From the NCBI RefSeq assembly GCF_001465595.2, contig NZ_CP013481.2:4588001-4652000 (forward strand): DNA of 64,000 nt, written 5' to 3'. Positions 1-8,189 of this stretch are shown here, piece after piece. This DNA comes from Pandoraea apista. GTDB taxonomy: Bacteria > Pseudomonadota > Gammaproteobacteria > Burkholderiales > Burkholderiaceae. Within the stretch, counting starts at the first letter, position 1; the number at the start of each line of letters is the position of its first letter. The position numbers were made by a program, and so were the translations under genes. The notes beneath the pieces were generated by a model that did no database searches, had not been told where the DNA came from, and was given only the letters and a program-made list of their open reading frames with translations.

Positions 1-185
1 GTCACGATCAGGCCATCGCCCCCTGCGCGAAGCCAGCCGACGCGCACTTGCGTATCGCCTTCGACGAAGTTCAGACTCCCCTCGCCCGTCAGCAAGTCGT
101 CCAACGGACCCGGTGCAGTTGTCGGGGGGGATGTCGAGACAGATTCCGGCGCGGCTATTGGCTCGCGTTCCAACTCATGGCGCAT
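1..185 (-). CDS. sctQ: SctQ (YscQ/SsaQ family) cytoplasmic ring protein, N-terminal fragment
   Basis: Only the first 61 or so residues lie in the window; the gene runs off the left edge. The reading frame opens with an ATG at 185 that overlaps the end of the sctP-like gene (stop at 175-177), the tight packing seen throughout this operon. The visible peptide is a Pro/Ser/Thr-rich lead followed by a segment with alternating hydrophobic residues (FVEGDTQVRVGWLR). The assignment rests mainly on position: sctV-sctN-sctO-sctP is followed by sctQ in SPI-2, Ysc and related systems. SctQ proteins build the cytoplasmic sorting platform with SctK and SctL. The diagnostic C-terminal SpoA domains are outside the window, so this is partly inferred. 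Confidence 0.6.
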   Translation of the reverse strand, partial: MRHELEREPIAAPESVSTSPPTTAPGPLDDLLTGEGSLNFVEGDTQVRVGWLRAGGDGLIV

Positions 186-621
186 AGCGCGCCTCGACTT
201 CGACGGTGACAGCGAGCTTGAGACGCGATGTCAATCCACGAGAGAGCAGACCCCGATGCGCCAGCAAGCGCCGGTACATCGTGAGACGCACGCACAGCAG
301 GGTCACCGTCACGCCCTGCCGCCCCCGACGCGCCTCGACGACCAACGAATCGAGCGCGCCCCCGTGCACGATGACCCGCAACGAACTGCCGCCATCCCAG
401 TTCGCGTCCTGGCGGGCATGCCAGACACGCAGCCAACGCAGCACATCGGCGGGCCCCGTCACACGGGCCGCAGTTTCGGGTACCAGCGAAAATGCCGGCT
501 CGCCGCCGTCTTCAAACCGCCTGCCCTGACGGGGCGACGTGTCACGCTGATGCGATGCCGACTTATCCGAAAGGCCGATGAAAGCGTCGGCCGACAGGGC
601 ACTTCGGTGAATGGTGGTCAT
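175..621 (-). CDS. sctP: SctP-like (SsaP-type) type III secretion protein
   Basis: A 148-residue protein between sctO and sctQ, the slot held by the needle-length/substrate-switch protein in SPI-2-type clusters. The ATG at 621 has a GAGGA element about seven bases upstream; an in-frame TAA a few codons earlier rules out a longer form. The N-terminal half (about 1-60) is polar and looks disordered. The C-terminal half contains a VHGGALDSLVVEARRG stretch and an amphipathic end that resemble, from memory, the second half of Salmonella SsaP (about 124 aa). It lacks the long Pro-rich ruler of YscP. A gap of about 110 bases separates it from sctO, larger than elsewhere in the operon. Family membership is inferred from position plus weak resemblance. 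Confidence 0.6.
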   Translation of the reverse strand: MTTIHRSALSADAFIGLSDKSASHQRDTSPRQGRRFEDGGEPAFSLVPETAARVTGPADVLRWLRVWHARQDANWDGGSSLRVIVHGGALDSLVVEARRGRQGVTVTLLCVRLTMYRRLLAHRGLLSRGLTSRLKLAVTVEVEARYAP

Positions 622-731
622 CGTGAAGTCCTCGTGATGCGAAGGTTATGACCGCATGTCGTTTGACGTACGGGTCCAGCTTCTCGACGTTGCGCCCCGA
701 AGGCACTTCACCCCCCGGTCTCGTCGCCGAT

Positions 732-1142
732 TCATCTGCGGTAAAGCGCCAGCAACGCCTTGAGCTTCTCCTGCTTGCGGGCATTGGCTTGCAGACGTTC
801 GCGCTGCTGTTGCAACGCGGCGTCGGCCTGTTTCACCTGTTCGAGCGCCGCGCCGTGGCGGGTTTTCGCTTCGCCCAGCGCCGCGCGCGCCGCTTCCACC
901 GAGCGCGTCGCACCGTCCACCTCGCGTTGCGCGTAGACGCCACCGCGCGACAGGGCAGTCCGCCACGCTTGGCGCCGCGTTTCGCATGCTTCCTCACTCT
1001 CGGCGACGGCCTGCGCGGCATCACGCGCCGCAGCGGTCATGCGAACCAGCGACGCGCGCAGACCGGCTTCGCGGCGTTTTGCGAGCGCGGCCAGTGCGGC
1101 AACGGCTTCGTGAGCCTTCAGGTCACCAGATGATCGAGCCAT
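732..1142 (-). CDS. sctO: SctO stalk protein (SsaO/YscO family)
   Basis: A 136-residue, almost entirely alpha-helical protein rich in Ala, Glu, Arg and Gln, with heptad-like spacing across two long segments (about 5-60 and 70-130), as expected of the SctO/FliJ antiparallel coiled coil. It lies directly after the ATPase gene and its ATG overlaps the end of sctN by 25 bases. SctO proteins sit in the central pore of the SctN hexamer, contact SctV and help couple ATP hydrolysis to export. Sequence conservation in this family is very low, so the call depends on position, size and coiled-coil composition, which all agree. Confidence 0.75.
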   Translation of the reverse strand: MARSSGDLKAHEAVAALAALAKRREAGLRASLVRMTAAARDAAQAVAESEEACETRRQAWRTALSRGGVYAQREVDGATRSVEAARAALGEAKTRHGAALEQVKQADAALQQQRERLQANARKQEKLKALLALYRR

Positions 1143-2482
1143 GCACGGGTATCGTCGAAGGGCGCCACGTCATGCTGCGATTGACAGAGGAATGCGCGAA
1201 TATCCGGGACGCGCGTGAGCGCGTCGTCCGTCTCCGGGTCGTTGCCCACCTGATACTCACCCACGCGAACCAGCAATTCGACTTCCGCCGCCAGCGCCAT
1301 GGCACGCCTCACGCGCGCGGCCGCCTCGACATGCCTCGGATCGGCCACCTGCGACATCACCCGCGAGAGGCTCTTCGCAATGTCGATGGCCGGATAGTGA
1401 TTCTCTTGCGCGAGGCGACGCGACAGCACAATGTGACCGTCGACAATCGAACGCACCTCGTCGGCGAGCGGCTCGTCGAGGTTGTCGCCCTCGACAAGCA
1501 CGGTGTAGAACGCCGTAATACTGCCGTGCGCCGCGGTACCGGCGCGCTCCAGCAAGCGTGGCAGACGCGCATAGAAACTCGGCGGCAACCCGCTCGTCGC
1601 GCCAAGCGGCTCGCCCGCGGCCATGCCGATATCGCGCACCGCTCGCCCGAATCGCGTCAGGGAATCCATCAGCAGCAGCACGTCCTTGCCCTCATCGCGA
1701 AACGCCTCGGCAATCGCCGTCGCGGTGTAGGCCGCCTTCATGCGCTCAAGGGCGGGGCGATCCGACGTGGCCACCACACACACCGTGCGTGCGCGCGCCT
1801 CCGGCGTGAGTGCCAACTCGAGAAACTCGCGCACTTCCCTGCCGCGCTCACCGATCAGCGCAAGCACAATGACATCGGCCCCGGCGCCCTGACACATCAT
1901 TGAGAGCAACGTACTCTTGCCGCCACCCGCCGCCGCAAAAATGCCGACCCGCTGGCCACGGCCGCAAGTGAGCATGCCGTCGATGGCACGAATGCCGATG
2001 GGCAGGCACCGGGACACAAGCGCTCGCGTCATGGCCGGCGGCGGCTCGGCATCCAGCGCCCGCCACGCCATGTCAGACGGCGGCGCGTCGTTGGGCGACA
2101 CCGGCGGCATCAGGCGCCTTCCCAGGCCGTCCAGCACCTCACCGATCAGGTCATCCCCCACAGCCACGCGCGACGCGGTTCCCAACGCCTGCACCAGCGC
2201 GCCGTTGGCCACGCCTTTCGGCTCCGCATAGGGTGCCAGCCAGACATGCCGCCCCTCGACCGCGATCACCTCGGCGTCCAGCGCCGGCGACACCACGCGG
2301 CACTGCTCTCCCAATGCGGCCCCCGGCAGGCGGGCACGCATCGCATTCGGGGTGATCTTGTCGATCTGCCCAAAGCGCGCCTCGGGGCCCGATGCCCAGC
2401 GGCAGTCGTCGCAGGCTTTGCGCTGTGCGTCGAGCGTACGGCGCAATCCTTGGGCAATGCGGGCGGCGTCGGGGCGGCGCAT
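1118..2482 (-). CDS. sctN: Type III secretion ATPase SctN
   Basis: A 454-residue F1-beta-like ATPase that unfolds substrates and strips chaperones at the cytoplasmic face of the injectisome. The Walker A loop (AAAGGGKST) lies at about residues 183-191. A Walker B-type segment (DVLLLMDSLTRFGRA) and the export-ATPase motif PSFYARLPRLLERAG follow in the usual order. The start is the ATG at 2482, one base after the sctV stop, beginning MRRPDAARI; this is slightly longer than SsaN (433 aa). The C-terminal part contains the helical region that meets SctL and the substrate chaperones. Position after sctV and before sctO matches SPI-2. Confidence 0.95.
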   Translation of the reverse strand: MRRPDAARIAQGLRRTLDAQRKACDDCRWASGPEARFGQIDKITPNAMRARLPGAALGEQCRVVSPALDAEVIAVEGRHVWLAPYAEPKGVANGALVQALGTASRVAVGDDLIGEVLDGLGRRLMPPVSPNDAPPSDMAWRALDAEPPPAMTRALVSRCLPIGIRAIDGMLTCGRGQRVGIFAAAGGGKSTLLSMMCQGAGADVIVLALIGERGREVREFLELALTPEARARTVCVVATSDRPALERMKAAYTATAIAEAFRDEGKDVLLLMDSLTRFGRAVRDIGMAAGEPLGATSGLPPSFYARLPRLLERAGTAAHGSITAFYTVLVEGDNLDEPLADEVRSIVDGHIVLSRRLAQENHYPAIDIAKSLSRVMSQVADPRHVEAAARVRRAMALAAEVELLVRVGEYQVGNDPETDDALTRVPDIRAFLCQSQHDVAPFDDTRAWLDHLVT

Positions 2483-2483
2483 C

Positions 2484-4562
2484 TCAGAACGCCCCCTGTA
2501 CGTCGATGGTGCCGAGCACACGAACGTGCGGCTCGTCAGCCACTTCCTGGAACGACAAAACAGGCAGATCCGCGCGATCGCGCTCGATCAGCTTGCGCAT
2601 GAAGCGACGCACATCCATCGCCGTGAAGAGGACCGCGGGCGTACCATCGTGCTCCTTCAGCACGTCGTCGATCGCGCCCATGATCGCGTCGGTCTGTGTG
2701 GGATTCAGATCGGCGTAGGACCCCGACGACGTCTGCCGCACGGCAGCGCGTACGGTGTCTTCGATGCCGCGTCCGACGTTCCATCCCGTGATGTGCTCGG
2801 TGCCACGGCGAAAGCGTCGCGTAATGTGACGCCGCAGGCTTAGCCGCACATGCTCGGTCAACATGATCTGATCGCGCTCGCGCGGCGCCCATTCGATCAA
2901 CGCTTCGAAGACCCTGCGCAGGTCCCGGATCGACACCCCCTCCGCCACCAGCCGCTGCAACACCTCCGCCGTCCGGCTGATCGGCAGTTGACGTTGCAGC
3001 TCCTTGACGAGTTCGCCGTAACGATCTTCCATGGCGTCCATCAGGAAACGCGCTTCCTGCACACCGAGGAAATCGGCCGCGTGGGCATCGATGACCAGCG
3101 ATACGCAGTGGGCCACGCGCTCCGCCCCCTCGATGACCGTACCGCCCTGCGCCTGCCACGCCTCGCGCTGTGTGGCGTCGAGCCAGAACAACACCTGACC
3201 GCCGAATGGCAGCGGCGTTTCGCGCGGCGCCCCGGCGTCGAGCCCTCGCAATTTACGTATCGGATGGGTGGCGTCGGGTTGAGCGAGCGCAACGTCGGGA
3301 GGCACGTCGACGGTCATTACACTCTCGTGATAGAGCTGAATGTCCAGCGTGCCGGCCGCCAACGTCTTGTCGACGTCGACCTTCACCTCCGGCATCGGCA
3401 CGCCGAACTGCTCGAACTTCTTCTCGCGCAGCGCATCGATGCACGCGGCAAGCGCCGTCGTGCTGCCGTCCGCATCGGTCAGCGCAGCGCTCACGCGCAC
3501 CAACAGCGGCTGAGCCCCCGGGCGGCCGCCCTTCGTTGTCTTGGCGTCGCCGGCGTCTGCGCCGTCGGCGTCTTTCGCTCCTTTGCCCTCGCGCGCGAGG
3601 CGCCCCGCCCACCACGAGGCCGCGCCCGCCAGCGCTGCAAGCAACAGGAAGTAATGCATCGGAAAGCCGGGAATCAGGCCGAACAACACAAGCACAACAG
3701 CCGCCAACGTGAGCGAGCGTGGTTGTGCGGCAAGCTGATCGGTGAGTTCGCGCGCCAGATTGCGACGCTGTTCGCCGGGCACCCGCGTCACAATGATCCC
3801 CGCCGTCACCGAGATGAGCAGTGCGGGAATCTGCGATACGAGCCCGTCGCCGATGGAGAGAATCGCGTAGATCGCGGCCGCATCGCCGGCACTCATGCCT
3901 CGCATGAAAACGCCAACGCCGATGCCCCCCAGCAGATTCACGACGATGATGACGAGCCCCGCGATGGCGTCGCCCTTCACGAACTTCATCGCCCCGTCCA
4001 TCGCACCGTAGAACTGGCTTTCTTTCTGCACCGTGCGTCGCAGGCGCTTGGCCTCGGCGGCATCGATGGTGCCCGCGCGCAGATCGCCGTCAATGCTCAT
4101 CTGCTTGCCCGGCATGCCGTCGAGCGAGAAACGCGCCCCGACCTCTGCGACACGCTCGGAACCCTTGGTGATCACAATGAAGTTCACGACGGTAATGATC
4201 AGGAAGACGATCATGCCGACGACGATGTTCCCTCCCGCGGCGAAATCGCCAAACGTGTAGACGATGTCGCCCGCGTCGGCGTGCAGCAGAATCAGACGGC
4301 TCGTGCTAATCGTCAGCCCCAGCCGGAACAGCGTGGTCATCAGCAACACGGAAGGAAACGCCGAGAAGTCGAGCGGCTCGTTGATATAGAGCGCCACCAT
4401 CAGCAGCAGCAGCGACAAGCCGAGATTGAGTGCGATGAGCAAGTCCATCACCCACGGCGGCATCGGGATGATGATCATCAGGACCGTGACCAGCAGCAGT
4501 CCGGCCAGCACAATATCCTGCCGGCCCGCCGCGAGCCGGAGCCACGTCATGAGCCGCGTCAT
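2484..4562 (-). CDS. sctV: Type III secretion export gate protein SctV (FlhA family)
   Basis: A 692-residue inner-membrane protein that forms the nonameric export gate. Residues 1-330 hold about eight hydrophobic segments and the family signature RFSLDGMPGKQMSIDGDLRAG region (near residues 143-163). A charged linker rich in Gly, Ala, Asp and Lys at about 325-350 leads into the cytoplasmic domain, whose nonameric ring binds the SctW gatekeeper and chaperone-substrate complexes. The ATG overlaps the stop of the SsaM-like gene (ATGA), implying translational coupling. Length is normal for the family (SsaV 681 aa). Adjacent genes sctN and ssaM are in SPI-2 order. Confidence 0.96.
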   Translation of the reverse strand: MTRLMTWLRLAAGRQDIVLAGLLLVTVLMIIIPMPPWVMDLLIALNLGLSLLLLMVALYINEPLDFSAFPSVLLMTTLFRLGLTISTSRLILLHADAGDIVYTFGDFAAGGNIVVGMIVFLIITVVNFIVITKGSERVAEVGARFSLDGMPGKQMSIDGDLRAGTIDAAEAKRLRRTVQKESQFYGAMDGAMKFVKGDAIAGLVIIVVNLLGGIGVGVFMRGMSAGDAAAIYAILSIGDGLVSQIPALLISVTAGIIVTRVPGEQRRNLARELTDQLAAQPRSLTLAAVVLVLFGLIPGFPMHYFLLLAALAGAASWWAGRLAREGKGAKDADGADAGDAKTTKGGRPGAQPLLVRVSAALTDADGSTTALAACIDALREKKFEQFGVPMPEVKVDVDKTLAAGTLDIQLYHESVMTVDVPPDVALAQPDATHPIRKLRGLDAGAPRETPLPFGGQVLFWLDATQREAWQAQGGTVIEGAERVAHCVSLVIDAHAADFLGVQEARFLMDAMEDRYGELVKELQRQLPISRTAEVLQRLVAEGVSIRDLRRVFEALIEWAPRERDQIMLTEHVRLSLRRHITRRFRRGTEHITGWNVGRGIEDTVRAAVRQTSSGSYADLNPTQTDAIMGAIDDVLKEHDGTPAVLFTAMDVRRFMRKLIERDRADLPVLSFQEVADEPHVRVLGTIDVQGAF

Positions 4563-5023
4563 GGACGGGTCTCCCGCTGCTGTTGAGCGTCGATACGCTC
4601 AAGCAGCCGGCGCATTCGGGTGACGCACGACAACCACTCGACGGCCTGAAAGTTGGCACTGGCCGGCGGACTGGCGATCAGCATTGGACGCCCCTGCGCG
4701 ACGCACGCCCGCACGGGAATGCCGAAGCTCCACTCCGGGGCGCAGGTTTGCATTAGCAGGGGGAGCCAGCGTTGTGCGCGCTCAACGCGGTGAATGAGCG
4801 CAAGCACCAACGTCACGCCGTGCGTGTCTGCCTCTGTCATCAGCACGCAAGGGGCCAGCGCAATCCGCATGCGCGGCGCCACGCGTTGCGGCGGCAGCGC
4901 CAGCAATTCGAAGAGCAACTCAAGCTTGCGTTGGGTCTGAGTATCCATCGGCGGTCTGGCGTTGGCATCGAGCTGGCAGAGACTGCCGGGCGGGGTGAAC
5001 GTTCGGAAAGCGGCAGCGGGCAT
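4559..5023 (-). CDS. SsaM-like type III secretion protein
   Basis: A 154-residue soluble protein immediately upstream of sctV, the position of ssaM in SPI-2. From about residue 26 the pattern (QRKLELLFELLALPPQ, then PLLMQTCAPEWSF) follows remembered Salmonella SsaM (122 aa). SsaM is known to act with SpiC and the SctW protein SsaL to delay effector export until translocators are out. Two starts are possible: the ATG at 5023, preceded four bases upstream by AGGAG, and the ATG at 4948, which aligns better with SsaM but has no good ribosome site. I chose 5023. The gene probably heads the sctVNOPQ operon. Family assignment is from position plus modest similarity. Confidence 0.65.
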   Translation of the reverse strand: MPAAAFRTFTPPGSLCQLDANARPPMDTQTQRKLELLFELLALPPQRVAPRMRIALAPCVLMTEADTHGVTLVLALIHRVERAQRWLPLLMQTCAPEWSFGIPVRACVAQGRPMLIASPPASANFQAVEWLSCVTRMRRLLERIDAQQQRETRP

Positions 5024-5121
5024 GGTCTCCTATTCACCGCCGCCGCGGCTATCCGGCGCAGACCTGAATTTCGCGGCAGGTATCGCGGCGATGGGTGTTG
5101 CGCCGGGAAAGATCTAGCGCG

Positions 5122-5781
5122 TCACAACATCATTCGCAAGCGATGCGCCCAGTTCACGATGTCTGCCACGTTGTGCGCGTCGAGCTTGCGCATCATGTTC
5201 AGACGGTGCGTCTCGACGGTCTTCACACTGATCGAAAGCAGTTGCGCGATGTCACGGTTGCGTTGGCCCTCCGCGACAAGTTTGAGCACCTGACGCTCAC
5301 GCAGCGTCAGCAACCGTTCCGGCATCTCGACGGCGCACGGTCGCGGCGTAGGCGACATGCGCGACGGGTCGTGCATACCACCGAACACTGCCGGGTCGAC
5401 GAAACGCTCGCCACGTATCGCCTGACAAGCCGCATGGATCAACGTCTCGCGGGCGCTGCTCTTGAGCACGAAGGCCGCTGCGCCGGCTTCCAGCGACTGA
5501 CGTGCCCGCTCGCTGTCGTCGCTCGCGGAGTTGACCACGATGCGCAGTTCCGGCCAGCGCTGGGCGCACTGCCTGATCACGTCCACGCCGTCCATGCCGG
5601 GCAGTCCCAGATCGAGCATCATCAGGGCGGGGCGATGCACTACGCAGGCCCGGTACACGTCAAGTCCGTTGTCCACTCTCGCCAGCACACACCACCCGAG
5701 ATCCTGTTCGATCAGATGACACAGACCGTCGGCCAGCAATTCGTGATCCTCCACAACGATGACACCGATACACCCCGCCAT
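5122..5781 (-). CDS. SsrB-like NarL/LuxR-family response regulator
   Basis: A 219-residue two-domain regulator. Residues 1-120 are a receiver with the acidic pair EDHE (11-14), the phosphoacceptor Asp57 in MLDLGLPG, and a conserved Lys in FVLKSS. Residues 155-215 are a LuxR-type helix-turn-helix (LTLRERQVLKLVAEG, then ISVKTVETHR). Both ends read closely like Salmonella SsrB (212 aa), including NGLDVYRAC and the MNMMRKL-like stretch after the recognition helix. The Cys203 that gives SsrB its redox sensitivity is replaced by Trp in IVNWAHRLR. The ATG at 5781 has GAGGAG just upstream. It is divergent from the spiC-like/sctC operon. No partner histidine kinase gene is in the window. Confidence 0.88.
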   Translation of the reverse strand: MAGCIGVIVVEDHELLADGLCHLIEQDLGWCVLARVDNGLDVYRACVVHRPALMMLDLGLPGMDGVDVIRQCAQRWPELRIVVNSASDDSERARQSLEAGAAAFVLKSSARETLIHAACQAIRGERFVDPAVFGGMHDPSRMSPTPRPCAVEMPERLLTLRERQVLKLVAEGQRNRDIAQLLSISVKTVETHRLNMMRKLDAHNVADIVNWAHRLRMML

Positions 5782-6093
5782 TCGCAGCTCCTCGATTGTT
5801 AGTCATTAGCGTTCATGCGGATTTTTGCCCACATCCTTTCGATTTCGTGCAAGTCGCTCGAAACTTGTGTCGTCGCCTGCCGCCCGCCATGGGAAAACAT
5901 CGCAAACCACGACCTTCGACGTCGACTTCAGGTCTGCGCCGGATGGCGGCATCAACACAACGCTTGATAATGACGATCCGTGAACGGCGCCATATCGATC
6001 GGCGACGCCAGGCAATGCCATGTGTTTTCCGATACCGCATCGATGCCGCACGCACCTCGTTCCCCGTCCCTTGCATGCCTCCTTCAGATACCT
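5782..6093. promoter_or_regulatory. Divergent intergenic region between ssrB-like gene and spiC-sctCDE operon
   Basis: This 312-base gap should hold the promoters of both the minus-strand regulator gene and the plus-strand ring operon. The only clear element is the ribosome site GAGGAG for the regulator, at about 5787-5792. I could not identify convincing -35/-10 boxes or an obvious palindromic SsrB-type site by eye. The reading frame of the downstream gene stays open through part of the region (a GTG at 5980 and an ATG at 6043), so some of it may be coding. Confidence 0.4.
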
Positions 6094-6579
6094 ATGCGTT
6101 TGCCATTTGCGCTTGCCGCTCTCGACTGGATTGCTCCGCGCGACGTACAAGGTGCGCGCATTGCGCTTGATCTCGACGGTCAACGCGGCTGGACCTGTCC
6201 CGCCAGCGGCGGCTACTGCGTGGCGACGGCGGTGACGCTGCCGGCCGATGCGCAAGCGCCGCACACACAGCCGCTCGCGACGGCGCTCGACGGCGACACC
6301 ACGCTCTCACGCTGGCTCATGCGTCTCTCGCTCGTGATCGCGGGTCAACCGGCACTGCGCGACGACAGTCTGTGCATCGCAAACGACGTGCTCTGGTGGG
6401 TTCACCGCTTCGACGCCAGCGAACCGGCGGCGCGCGTGGAAGCGCAACTTCGCCGCCAGCTTCTGGCTTGCACGATGGTGGCGTCGCAAGGAATGCGCAC
6501 GCATCCCCCTTCGCCGATGTCCAACGCCCTTGCTGCCGCAGACGCGAGCCGGCGTCTTCACGCGCTGCGCCGTTGCTGA
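6094..6579 (+). CDS. SsaB/SpiC-like type III secretion protein
   Basis: About 161 residues from the ATG at 6094. It sits directly upstream of the secretin gene, exactly where ssaB (spiC) sits in SPI-2. The stretch WLMRLSLVIAGQPALRDDSL, the following WWVHRFD and the LLACTMV segment parallel remembered SpiC sequence (LLLAAHPDVHDY, then GWLNGYY and LALTCIL). The start MRLPFALAALDW also lines up with SpiC. In Salmonella SpiC binds SsaM and is needed for the translocator-to-effector switch. Longer starts exist at 5980 (GTG) and 6043, none with a good ribosome site. The C-terminal tail of about 35 residues has no counterpart in SpiC. The next gene begins two bases after its stop. Confidence 0.65.
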   Translation: MRLPFALAALDWIAPRDVQGARIALDLDGQRGWTCPASGGYCVATAVTLPADAQAPHTQPLATALDGDTTLSRWLMRLSLVIAGQPALRDDSLCIANDVLWWVHRFDASEPAARVEAQLRRQLLACTMVASQGMRTHPPSPMSNALAAADASRRLHALRRC

Positions 6580-6581
6580 TC

Positions 6582-8189
6582 ATGCGGCCTCACCTCAAAC
6601 GCTTCGCGCTATGTGTCGTCGCCCCGCTAGGCGGGTGGCTTCCGATGGCCCCGGTCATCGCGTCATCGCCCGCGCCGGTCGCCGCGCCCCCCTCCAAGGT
6701 GTCGTCCGTCACCCCCGAGTGGCGCGGCGGCCCGTTCGTCTTTCAGAGCGCGGGCACGCCGCTCACAGAGTTGTTGCGCGACTTCGGCGCCCATCACGGC
6801 ATTCCGACGTCGGTAAGCGCGCAGGTCGATGATCGCTTCATCGGCACGCTGCCTGCGGGCACGGCACAAGCCACGCTCGACGCGCTATCGGAACGTTATC
6901 GGCTTTCGTGGTACTTCAACGGCCAGACGCTGAACATCTATAAGTCCAGCGAGGCGACAAGACGCGTCATGTCGCTGCGTCACGCGTCGCCCGGCGACTT
7001 GCTCGGGCATCTTCGCAACGCCGGGGTGTTACACCCGCGGCACTGCGTCGCACGGGCGATTCCGGCGACACACGCCCTTGAAATTGCCGGCGTTCCTGCC
7101 TGCATCGAAGCGGTATCGATGCTCGCCGAATACCTCGAACGCGACGCTCGCGATCAGCAGGAGAGCGAAGAGACCATCAAGATATTTCCCCTGAAATTCG
7201 CCACGGCGGATGACACGAGGTACTTTTATCGCGGGCAGGAAGTGGTGGTACCTGGCGTCGTCAGCGTACTGAAGGATCTGATTCTCGGCGCCGGTCCACT
7301 CGTCGTCACGGCCGCAGCGCCCACGACCGCCGATACGCCTGCCACCGCCGCGCCCGCTTCCCGAACCGGTACGCCTCGCTTCTCGGCCGATCCGCGTCGC
7401 AATGCGGTCATCGTGCGCGAGCGCCGACAGAACTTGCCCCTCTATGGCGACCTGATCGCTCAGCTCGACATCCAGCCCCGGCTGGTCGACATCTCCGTGG
7501 CGATCATCGACATCAACGCCAGCGACATTGCCGAGCTTGGCGTCGACCTCTCGGGCCGTGCGCGTATCGGCGGCTTCGGTGCCGTTTCGCTCAACGGACA
7601 GTTACACGACGGCGACAGCAGCACGTTCACAACGGTGGTCGGCGACACCAACAAGTTCATGATCAATCTGAACGCACTGGAACGAAACTCCAAGGCGCGC
7701 GTGCTCTCCCGGCCGTCCATCGTTACGCTCGACAATATGCAGGCCGTGCTCGATCGGAGCGTGACTTTCTACACCAAGGTCTCTGGCGAGAAGGTCGCCA
7801 AACTGGAAAGCGTGACATCGGGCTCGCTATTGCGCGTGACACCGCGACTCGTGCCCAGCGAAGGTCACGATCTCGGGCGCGAGCAGGTGATGCTCACCCT
7901 CAATATCGAAGACGGTGGCGAAGTGCGCAGCGAACGCAGTGCGCGCAACGAAGTCCCGACCATCCGTAACTCCTCGATATCGACGCATGCCACCCTACAG
8001 GCCGGACAAAGCCTGTTGCTTGGCGGCTTCGTGCAAGACACACAACAAGAGCACGAGCGCAAGATTCCGTTCTTGGGAGATCTGCCGCTCATCGGGCGTC
8101 TGTTCAGCTCGACAAGCAACCGGAACGACAGCGTCATGCGTCTGTTCCTGATCAAGGCCGAGCCGGCGGCAGACGTGCCGGGCGCATGA
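6582..8189 (+). CDS. sctC: Type III secretion outer-membrane secretin SctC
   Basis: A 535-residue secretin that forms the outer-membrane ring. It begins with a Sec-type signal sequence (MRPHLKRFALCVVAPLGG, small residues to about 35). N-terminal ring domains follow (N0/N1, about 45-200), then a Pro/Ala/Thr-rich linker near 245-265, and the secretin core (about 270-530) with VLSRPSIVTLDNMQA, the gate region, and the closing motif PFLGDLPLIGRLF. The ATG at 6582 lies two bases after the upstream stop; an in-frame extension upstream is rejected because it would place residues before the signal peptide. The stop overlaps the sctD start (ATGA). No lipoprotein pilotin gene is visible nearby. Confidence 0.95.
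   Translation: MRPHLKRFALCVVAPLGGWLPMAPVIASSPAPVAAPPSKVSSVTPEWRGGPFVFQSAGTPLTELLRDFGAHHGIPTSVSAQVDDRFIGTLPAGTAQATLDALSERYRLSWYFNGQTLNIYKSSEATRRVMSLRHASPGDLLGHLRNAGVLHPRHCVARAIPATHALEIAGVPACIEAVSMLAEYLERDARDQQESEETIKIFPLKFATADDTRYFYRGQEVVVPGVVSVLKDLILGAGPLVVTAAAPTTADTPATAAPASRTGTPRFSADPRRNAVIVRERRQNLPLYGDLIAQLDIQPRLVDISVAIIDINASDIAELGVDLSGRARIGGFGAVSLNGQLHDGDSSTFTTVVGDTNKFMINLNALERNSKARVLSRPSIVTLDNMQAVLDRSVTFYTKVSGEKVAKLESVTSGSLLRVTPRLVPSEGHDLGREQVMLTLNIEDGGEVRSERSARNEVPTIRNSSISTHATLQAGQSLLLGGFVQDTQQEHERKIPFLGDLPLIGRLFSSTSNRNDSVMRLFLIKAEPAADVPGA

Noticed and set aside
2850..4586. 578-codon plus-strand open frame over sctV
   Set aside because: Arg/His/Gln-rich shadow of sctV with no start signal.
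6372..6581. Upstream in-frame extension of SctC
   Set aside because: It would place 70 residues before a clear signal peptide and overlaps the SpiC-like gene.
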